5,353 bases of DNA, taken from contig CAMWZE010000135.1 of NCBI GenBank assembly GCA_947178685.1, positions 1-5,353 of the forward strand, written 5' to 3'. The DNA is from an uncultured Porphyromonadaceae bacterium. GTDB taxonomy: Bacteria > Bacteroidota > Bacteroidia > Bacteroidales > Muribaculaceae. Below the pieces are notes generated by a model. The model did no database searches. It worked only from the letters and a program-made list of their open reading frames with translations, and had not been told where the DNA came from. Below are positions 1-5,353 of this stretch, piece by piece. Positions within the stretch are counted from its first letter, which is position 1. Every line of letters begins with the position of its first letter. The position numbers were made by a program, and so were the translations under genes.

Positions 1-544
1 TGTTCGGATAGTTCACCCACATCAATTTTATACCACCTTCAGCAGCAAGAGATTCAAGTTGTTCGAAGTCAGGTTGCCAGCTATTCTCGGCAACAAGATC
101 ATAGTTTACAATCTGTGCGCCCAACATCTTGCTCACACCGGAATAGGTCATATATCCGGGATTCGGCACAAGCACCTTGTCGCCGGGATTTACAAAGGCG
201 AGGCTCACGTGAAGCACACCCTCCTTCGATCCAATCAATGGAAGCACCTCTGTATCCGGATCAAGGTCTACATTGTAATGTCGCTTATACCAACGGCTCA
301 TAGCCTGACGCAACTGGGGTATGCCTGATGCTATCTGATATGTGTGATTACCCTCTGTATGGGCTGAGTCGCATAATGTCTCCACCACTTCCATAGCTGG
401 CATCCTGTCCGGACCACCTACGCCTAACGACACCACGTCGAGACCCTCGGCGTTCATACGGGCCACTTCGCGCATCTTACCGGCAAACCAGTATTCCTTT
501 ATCTCATTCACCCTATCGGAGGGTGTTATCTTGATTTCACTCAT
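1..544 (-). CDS. Class I/II PLP-dependent aminotransferase, N-terminal half (cut by window edge)
   Basis: The frame starts with ATG at 544 and stays open to the left edge, giving the first 181 residues of a protein that would normally be about 380-410 long. It reads as a fold-type I aminotransferase: LGVGGPDRMPA (residues 40-50) is the N-terminal substrate-side loop, IGSKEG (104-109) is the PLP-phosphate region, and NPGYMTYSG (128-136) carries the aromatic residue expected near the cofactor ring. The visible part ends at WVNYPN (176-181), just where the family's NxPTG motif begins, so the catalytic lysine lies outside. The sequence resembles LL-diaminopimelate/aspartate-type aminotransferases. 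Its place directly after pheA suggests, by inference, that it transaminates phenylpyruvate or another aromatic keto acid, but a dapL-like or aspartate activity cannot be excluded. An in-frame stop upstream and no earlier in-frame ATG support the chosen start. The approach to the ATG is very A/T-rich. Confidence 0.9.
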   Translation of the reverse strand, partial: MSEIKITPSDRVNEIKEYWFAGKMREVARMNAEGLDVVSLGVGGPDRMPAMEVVETLCDSAHTEGNHTYQIASGIPQLRQAMSRWYKRHYNVDLDPDTEVLPLIGSKEGVLHVSLAFVNPGDKVLVPNPGYMTYSGVSKMLGAQIVNYDLVAENSWQPDFEQLESLAAEGGIKLMWVNYPN

Positions 545-591
545 TAGTATATTATATATCTTTTCAGACCTACGGCCATCAGCCGTCTCCT
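545..591 (-). other. pheA-aminotransferase intergenic gap with possible leader frame
   Basis: This 47-nt gap is the only non-coding stretch in the window. On the minus strand it begins with AGGAG (591-587), fused to the pheA stop codon as TAAAGGAG. Seven bases later comes an ATG (579-577) that opens an 11-codon frame, MAVGLKRYIIY. Its TAA stop (546-544) shares its last base with the aminotransferase ATG, as TAATG. The last 20 or so bases are nearly all A/T. No promoter of the Bacteroidota TAnnTTTG type and no T-tract terminator are visible, so read-through from pheA is likely. Whether the short frame is translated is unknown. Confidence 0.4.
572..586 (-). promoter_or_regulatory. Small hairpin in the pheA-aminotransferase gap
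   Basis: Read on the minus strand, ACGGC (586-582) and GCCGT (576-572) form a perfect 5-bp stem around the loop TGATG (581-577). The loop contains the ATG of the possible leader frame, and the AGGAG element lies immediately 5' of the stem. No run of T follows, so it does not look like an intrinsic terminator. A role in translation or RNA processing is only inferred, and the stem is short enough to arise by chance. Confidence 0.3.
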
Positions 592-1464
592 TTATTGTTC
601 ATTTATTCCTACTCGCTCTACATATTCACCAAGAATCCTGAATTCATTAGTGAGGGGACGCACTGCTTCAATAGCCTGGCGGTAACGCACATACGATTTG
701 TAGGTGAGATCTACATAAAAACGGTATTCCCATTCCCTACCGACAATTGGCAAAGACTGTATTTTTGTGAGGTTCACATCATAGAATGAAAGTATGGTCA
801 ACACCTTCGACAATGCCCCGTGCGAATGGGGAAGGGTGAATACGATGCTCGCCTTGTCAAGCAGTTCTTCCCGTGGCTTCATCTCACTCGCAAGCAACGG
901 ATCGGCAAGGATGAGGAAACGGGTATAGTTCCGCTTATTGGTCTCGATTCCCTTCTCCAATATGTTGAGTCCGTAGAGATTTGCCGCTAATTCTCCACAC
1001 ACCGCCGCATGATGATCCAAATGCTGCTTGGCTATCTCCTCGGCGCTTCCGGCTGTGTCAAACTTCTCTACCATCCTCATGTTGGGATGCCGACGAAGAT
1101 ATTGCTCACACTGCATCAAGGCCATCGGATGTGAATTAACCTCCGTTATAGTTTCGATCGTCTCTCCGGGCAAAGCACAGAGCACATGACTTATTCTTAC
1201 TGAATGTTCTCCCACTATAGAGAGATTACTCTGACGAAGCAACTCATGGTTTGCAAGAAGACTTCCTGCAATCGTGTTCTCTATCGCCACTATGCCTATC
1301 ATGGACGCATCGGTGGCTAGACTCTCAAACAGCGAGTGAAACGAATCACATGGCACTGTCTCTATCTCGCGACCTTCAAAATATTGTCTGGCAGCCGCAT
1401 CATGGAAACATCCGGCCACACCTTGTATCGCTACCTTAAGCTTATGTTTGCTATTCTCTTTCAT
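592..1464 (-). CDS. pheA: Prephenate dehydratase, monofunctional, with C-terminal ACT domain
   Basis: Converts prephenate to phenylpyruvate in the cytoplasm, the committed step to phenylalanine. The 290-residue protein has the usual stand-alone length, with no chorismate mutase domain. Residues 10-190 are the catalytic domain: GxxG-type loop with C19 and H21 (GVAGCFHDAA), the VAIENTIAGS segment (59-68), SHPMALMQC (111-119), DTAGSAEEIA (136-145), and the catalytic-site TRF (181-183) preceded by NKRNY. Residues about 205-280 are the ACT domain, with the GAL motif at 216-218; the family's ESRP effector motif reads QSLP (236-239). The gene overlaps metH: ATG at 1464-1462 forms a TGATG junction with the metH stop. 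A GTG one codon earlier (1467-1465) is an equally open alternative and gives 291 residues. No Shine-Dalgarno precedes either start. In Bacteroidota the missing chorismate mutase is usually fused to DAHP synthase; that gene is not in view. Confidence 0.96.
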   Translation of the reverse strand: MKENSKHKLKVAIQGVAGCFHDAAARQYFEGREIETVPCDSFHSLFESLATDASMIGIVAIENTIAGSLLANHELLRQSNLSIVGEHSVRISHVLCALPGETIETITEVNSHPMALMQCEQYLRRHPNMRMVEKFDTAGSAEEIAKQHLDHHAAVCGELAANLYGLNILEKGIETNKRNYTRFLILADPLLASEMKPREELLDKASIVFTLPHSHGALSKVLTILSFYDVNLTKIQSLPIVGREWEYRFYVDLTYKSYVRYRQAIEAVRPLTNEFRILGEYVERVGINEQ

Positions 1465-4400
1465 CACTGTTTTAGTATCTCTTTTGTTCGTTCTTCTGTC
1501 AGGCCGCGTCTCCGTGAATAATCGGAAATCTGGTCATCGTCTATCTCTCCTATCATGAAGTATTCCGCCTCTTTGCGTCCTATATATAGACCACTGACAG
1601 TGGCGGAGGGGATCATTGCTCCATTTTCAGTCAGGGTTACCCCTATCTTATCTAACGGTTGAAGAGCCGCAAAATTATGGTTCAGAAGCTGGTCGGGAAG
1701 CATTGGATAGCCTGTAGCCGGACGTATGCCGTCGTAGGCCCCTTTCAAAAGCTCACTGATTGTTTTCTCTTCCTTCTCATAGCCCCAAAGTTCCTTTCTC
1801 GTCTTGGCGTGAAGCCATTCTGAGGCGGCCTCGGCAAGACGATCACTCAGGGTCTGTGCCAATAACTTCCTATAGTCGTCATCACCCTTAGTCAGCTCCT
1901 TAAGAGAATTCCCTGCCGTTGCGGTGAAGAGACCTATATAGTCTTTCTCACTACCTCGGCGCGCTATATAGTCAGCCACGCTTCGCCCTCGGCTCTCTCC
2001 CTTCTGCTGACGAAGAAGGGGTATTCTGGTACGGTCTCCTATCACTATATCATCACCATCTGAATAAGCCTCATAGAAGACCACACACCCTTTTCCATCA
2101 AACGACCCACTCTTATCAAGATCTTCAAGCAATGCCAAAGCATTACGATAAAGTTCGAACGCCTCCTCCCCTTTAGTCACCTCTTCAGGGGTGAGGCCCG
2201 ATAAGTAAGCTCTCCATTTCGACTTACACCCATCGCAAAGATCATAAGGAAATTCATTTAGGAATGATCCGCTTAGTCGCCAAGCATGAAAAAACATCTT
2301 CCAGTTTATCAGTGGAATCAGATCCTTTAGATGAAAATCCACAATCACAGGCTCCCCTATCGGAGTGGCCGGTTCCGGTGCGGTTCCAACTAACCGATTC
2401 TCCTCTCCTCTTTCCCTTGCCGCAGCAAGACTCAATAATGGAGATTTTGAAGACTCATAGTCTTTGGCGAGTTTCTTATACTCCTCGGCAGTTTCATTTA
2501 TGTATTCATCCGCAGTAGACGAATCAAGTAGCTTACTTGCGACGATGGGATTCTGGGAAGCATCCGTTACATGAACCACAGGACCATCATAAACTGAGGC
2601 TATCTTTAGCGCAGTTTGCAGTTTGGAGGTTGTGGCACCTCCAACCAAAATCGGGATATGCTCCCCGCTGTCTTGTAAAGCTTTGGCCACATTGACCATC
2701 TCTGCAAGCGAAGGAGTGATCAATCCGGAAAGACACACGATGTCCGGTCGTTCCCGTTTTACTGTCTCCACAATGGTTTCCGGAGCCACCATCACTCCCA
2801 AATCGATTACCTCATAATTATTACATCCCAATACTATAGAGCAGATGTTCTTTCCGATATCATGCACATCCCCCTTTACTGTAGCGAATACAATCTTACC
2901 ACGTTTTCCCTCTGATTTATCCTGCTGTGCCTCCAGATAGGGAGCAAGAATATCTACGGCCGCCTTCATGGTTCTCGCGCTTTTAACCACTTGCGGTAAA
3001 AACATCTTTCCCTCGCCGAAGAGATCGCCTACGCGGTTCATTCCAGCCATAAGAGGTCCTTCAATCACCTCCACAGCTCTCTTCCCACGGCTCAAGGCTT
3101 CTGCGATATCCTCCGACAACCATTTCGAGCTACCTTTCACCAAAGCTTCCTCAAGTCGGACATCCACATCCTTTGTGAGATCCCTTCCCTCCGTTTCTTT
3201 TACAGATGCCGGCTTGACGTTCTCCTGCATAGCATAAGATGCCAATTCATCCGCCGCCTCCGGGCGACGGGCAAGCACAACGTCTTCAATAAGCTCCAGA
3301 AGTTCCGGTTCTATCTCATCATACGTCACGCTCGTGGCCGGATTGAGGATAGCCATATCGAGTCCTTTTTTGATTGCATGATAAAGAAACACGCTGTGCA
3401 TGGCTTCCCTGAGTGCATTCTTTCCTCTGAATGCAAACGAAAGATTACTTACACCTCCGCTTGTCCTTGCTCCGGGCAGATTCTCTTTTATCCACCCGAC
3501 GGCATCTATGAAGTCTATTCCATAGCGATTATGTTCCTCTATGCCGGTGGCAACCGCCATTATGTTTACATCGAAGATTACGTCATTGGGGTCATATCCA
3601 CATTTCTCTGTGAGAAGACTGTATGCTCTTTGACAAATCTCTATCTTTCTTTCAAAGGTGTCTGCCTGGCCCCGCTCGTCAAAAGCCATGACGATCACTG
3701 CGGCTCCGAGTTCCTTGATTCTCCTTGCATGTTCCAGAAATATCTCCTCACCCTCCTTGAGGGAAATGGAGTTCACGATTCCCTTTCCTTGGAGATTCTT
3801 TAAAGCTCCTTCCACCACATTCCAGTCGGATGAATCTACCATCACCGGCACTTTGGCCACTGCCGGATCTGACGCGATGTAACGGAGAAAATGGATCATC
3901 TCCTCCTTAGCATCGAGCATGGCATCGTCCATGTTCACGTCTATGATTACAGCACCGTCGTCTACTTGCTTTAATGCGATCTCCATCGCCTCCTGATAAT
4001 TCTTCTCCTTTATCAAGCGCAAGAACTTACGGGATCCCGCCACATTGCAACGCTCACCGACATTTATGAAATTATTCTCAGGGGTAATAACCACCTGCTC
4101 CAGACCCGACACCCGCAGGGCAGGCTGAATTATCGGTGATTTACGGGGTTTGGCTAATGAAGCCTCTTTGCATAGAGCCGCTATATGAGACGGGGTGGTG
4201 CCACAACAGCCACCGATGATATTCACGACCCGGGCATCAAGTATCCGACGGAGATGAGACGAGAAAATTTCGGGAGTCTCATCATAACCACCAAGTGCGT
4301 TAGGCAATCCGGCATTAGGATGACAGCTTACATAATGACGAGTGGATTCACTCAATTCCTTAATATAAGGAAATATCTCCGCAGGTCCAAAACTACAGTT

Positions 4401-5171
4401 CAGTCCTATGCTTATAACATTGTCAAAATCCTCTACCGAAGTTATGAATGCCTTGAGGGTCTGCCCTGATAAAAGGCGTCCGGCTTTATCTGAGACAGTT
4501 GCCGAGATCATTATCGGCAAGGCTTTTCCCATTCGCTTCATTACATCGTTGGCTGCTGCCAATCCCGCTTTCAGATTGAGTGTATCGAACACTGTTTCGA
4601 AAAGAAGCAGGTCTACCCCTCCCTCAATAAGGCCTTCCGTCTGCTCGCTATAGGCTGCATAGAGAGCATCGTAGGTTACATTACGCAATGCCGGATCGTT
4701 GACATCGGGACTCATGGAAGCTGTCCTGTTGGTCGGACCTATTGAACCGGCCACAAGAGCCCTGTCCATACCGGAGGGAGCTACCGATTCTTCCACGGCT
4801 TCGCGTGCCAACGACGCCCCTGCTCGATTTATCTCCTTGATCAGCCCGGGCTCCCGCTGAAGTCCGTAGTCGGCCATGGATATCGCATTGGCGTTGAAGG
4901 TATTGGTACTTATGATATCTGCTCCTGCTGCCAAGTATGACTTATGAATATTCTTGATTGCTTCCCTACAGGTGAGGCTCAACAGATCGTTGCATCCGCT
5001 AAGTCGGCAATCATAATCTTTCCAACGGTCGCCTCTGTAGTCTTCTTCCTGCAGATGCAATTGCTGAATCATGGTTCCCATCGCGCCGTCAAGCACGAGC
5101 ACCCTCTTCCCAAGCAATTCTTTTAGTTCCTTTATTTCCAATGCTTCGTATTTTTCTGTTTCAGAACACAC
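1464..5171 (-). CDS. metH: Cobalamin-dependent methionine synthase (5-methyltetrahydrofolate-homocysteine methyltransferase)
   Basis: Transfers a methyl group from 5-methyltetrahydrofolate to homocysteine through enzyme-bound cobalamin, giving methionine and tetrahydrofolate. At 1235 residues (GTG start) it is full length with all modules in order. The homocysteine domain (about 16-338) has DGAMGTMIQ and zinc ligands C259, C322 and C323 (LNCSFGP, GGCCGTT). The pterin domain (about 363-620) has [21 protein letters not shown] and [13 protein letters not shown]. The cobalamin cap is about 669-748. The B12 Rossmann domain (about 757-890) has DVHDIG with axial ligand H770, LSGLITPS and GGATTS. The reactivation (AdoMet) domain (about 915-1225) has RPATGYP with R1150. 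No frameshift is seen. The first in-frame ATG lies inside DGAMG, so initiation must be non-ATG: GTG at 5171 (overlapping metF by 11 nt) or TTG at 5141, which gives an N-terminus nearer the usual length. Oddities are N956 in the INW motif, usually IDW, and a CxxC-bearing insertion at about 969-1003. Function is near certain; the start is not. Confidence 0.97.
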   Translation of the reverse strand: MCSETEKYEALEIKELKELLGKRVLVLDGAMGTMIQQLHLQEEDYRGDRWKDYDCRLSGCNDLLSLTCREAIKNIHKSYLAAGADIISTNTFNANAISMADYGLQREPGLIKEINRAGASLAREAVEESVAPSGMDRALVAGSIGPTNRTASMSPDVNDPALRNVTYDALYAAYSEQTEGLIEGGVDLLLFETVFDTLNLKAGLAAANDVMKRMGKALPIMISATVSDKAGRLLSGQTLKAFITSVEDFDNVISIGLNCSFGPAEIFPYIKELSESTRHYVSCHPNAGLPNALGGYDETPEIFSSHLRRILDARVVNIIGGCCGTTPSHIAALCKEASLAKPRKSPIIQPALRVSGLEQVVITPENNFINVGERCNVAGSRKFLRLIKEKNYQEAMEIALKQVDDGAVIIDVNMDDAMLDAKEEMIHFLRYIASDPAVAKVPVMVDSSDWNVVEGALKNLQGKGIVNSISLKEGEEIFLEHARRIKELGAAVIVMAFDERGQADTFERKIEICQRAYSLLTEKCGYDPNDVIFDVNIMAVATGIEEHNRYGIDFIDAVGWIKENLPGARTSGGVSNLSFAFRGKNALREAMHSVFLYHAIKKGLDMAILNPATSVTYDEIEPELLELIEDVVLARRPEAADELASYAMQENVKPASVKETEGRDLTKDVDVRLEEALVKGSSKWLSEDIAEALSRGKRAVEVIEGPLMAGMNRVGDLFGEGKMFLPQVVKSARTMKAAVDILAPYLEAQQDKSEGKRGKIVFATVKGDVHDIGKNICSIVLGCNNYEVIDLGVMVAPETIVETVKRERPDIVCLSGLITPSLAEMVNVAKALQDSGEHIPILVGGATTSKLQTALKIASVYDGPVVHVTDASQNPIVASKLLDSSTADEYINETAEEYKKLAKDYESSKSPLLSLAAARERGEENRLVGTAPEPATPIGEPVIVDFHLKDLIPLINWKMFFHAWRLSGSFLNEFPYDLCDGCKSKWRAYLSGLTPEEVTKGEEAFELYRNALALLEDLDKSGSFDGKGCVVFYEAYSDGDDIVIGDRTRIPLLRQQKGESRGRSVADYIARRGSEKDYIGLFTATAGNSLKELTKGDDDYRKLLAQTLSDRLAEAASEWLHAKTRKELWGYEKEEKTISELLKGAYDGIRPATGYPMLPDQLLNHNFAALQPLDKIGVTLTENGAMIPSATVSGLYIGRKEAEYFMIGEIDDDQISDYSRRRGLTEERTKEILKQ

Positions 5172-5353
5172 CTTCCGCTATCTTTACCACGCTGTCTGAG
5201 GCACTCATGGTATAGAAATGAATGCCCGGAGCTCCTTTTTCAAGTAATTCCCGCGCCTGGCGTATACCCCATTCCACACCCACTTGCTTCACCTCTTCGT
5301 CTGTCTTACATTCTCTTATTCTCGACGCAAGTTCCTCAGGGATATCCGTACGG
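5161..5353 (-). CDS. metF: 5,10-methylenetetrahydrofolate reductase, C-terminal fragment (cut by window edge)
   Basis: The frame enters from the right edge and ends at TGA (5163-5161), showing the last 63 residues of a protein usually about 300-320 long. It reduces 5,10-methylene- to 5-methyltetrahydrofolate using FAD and NAD(P)H, supplying the methyl donor for MetH. The fragment starts [12 protein letters not shown], followed by [15 protein letters not shown] and the terminal barrel strand GIHFYTMS, matching the HFYT(L/M) motif near the C-terminus of MetF proteins. A short tail, [13 protein letters not shown], follows. The FAD-site residues lie outside the window. Its end overlaps the proposed metH GTG start by 11 nt, so translational coupling is likely, and the two products act consecutively. 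The identification rests on the C-terminal motif and on the adjacent metH. Confidence 0.93.
   Translation of the reverse strand, partial: RTDIPEELASRIRECKTDEEVKQVGVEWGIRQARELLEKGAPGIHFYTMSASDSVVKIAEGVF

Noticed and set aside
59..328. 89-codon plus-strand open frame near the left edge
   Set aside because: It is antisense to the aminotransferase, whose family motifs are continuous through this region.
545..564. A/T-rich TATAAT-like sequence as a promoter for the aminotransferase
   Set aside because: The minus strand lacks the TAnnTTTG and upstream TTTG elements expected of a Bacteroidota housekeeping promoter, and A/T-rich sequence before a start codon is normal for translation initiation in this phylum.
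572..591. Intrinsic terminator after pheA
   Set aside because: The stem is only 5 bp and no T-run follows it on the minus strand, so termination here is unlikely.
1934..1973. Direct repeat CTATATAGTC at 1934-1943 and 1964-1973, with a related copy near 1580
   Set aside because: The two main copies encode the DYI of DYIA and DYIG in the MetH reactivation domain, so protein sequence and codon preference account for them.
3378..3803. 141-codon open frame on the plus strand
   Set aside because: It lies entirely antisense to the conserved pterin-binding domain of metH, shows no recognisable motif, and is explained by the codon pattern of the opposite strand.
5172..5177. GGAAGG just before the metH GTG as a Shine-Dalgarno
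   Set aside because: It abuts the GTG with essentially no spacer and encodes metF codons, so it is not placed to act on that start.

Overview
The window is gene-dense, and every supported gene lies on the minus strand. Read in the direction of transcription (high to low coordinates) the order is: the 3' end of metF (methylenetetrahydrofolate reductase), a complete metH (cobalamin-dependent methionine synthase), a complete monofunctional pheA (prephenate dehydratase with ACT domain), and the 5' part of a class I/II PLP aminotransferase that runs off the left edge. The plus-strand open frames are all antisense to these genes and look like shadows.

The window suggests a member of the phylum Bacteroidota, probably order Bacteroidales; this is an inference from recalled family features and not a database match. 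It rests on three points: PheA is a stand-alone dehydratase with a QSLP motif where other phyla have ESRP; it is followed by an aminotransferase of the kind recalled from Bacteroidales phenylalanine/tyrosine clusters; and the starts of metH and pheA have no well-placed Shine-Dalgarno and an A-rich approach. Base composition looks moderate, with no visible compositional break and no mobile element, RNA gene, CRISPR or clear terminator.

Layout: 5353-5161 metF tail; 5171-1464 metH, overlapping metF by 11 nt if the GTG start is right; 1464-592 pheA, joined to metH by a TGATG junction; 591-545 the only intergenic gap (47 nt), which holds a small hairpin and a possible 11-codon leader frame ending TAATG on the next start; 544-1 aminotransferase N-terminal half. 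The overlaps and single orientation indicate one transcription unit whose promoter lies beyond the right edge.

Functionally, MetF makes 5-methyltetrahydrofolate and MetH uses it, with B12, to methylate homocysteine to methionine. PheA converts prephenate to phenylpyruvate, which an aminotransferase (plausibly the one next door) would convert to phenylalanine. The window therefore joins the last steps of methionine synthesis to the last steps of phenylalanine synthesis. I see no previously undescribed system. The points most worth checking are the non-ATG start of metH, a CxxC-bearing insertion and an Asn substitution in the MetH reactivation domain, the altered PheA effector motif, and the leader frame/hairpin before the aminotransferase.
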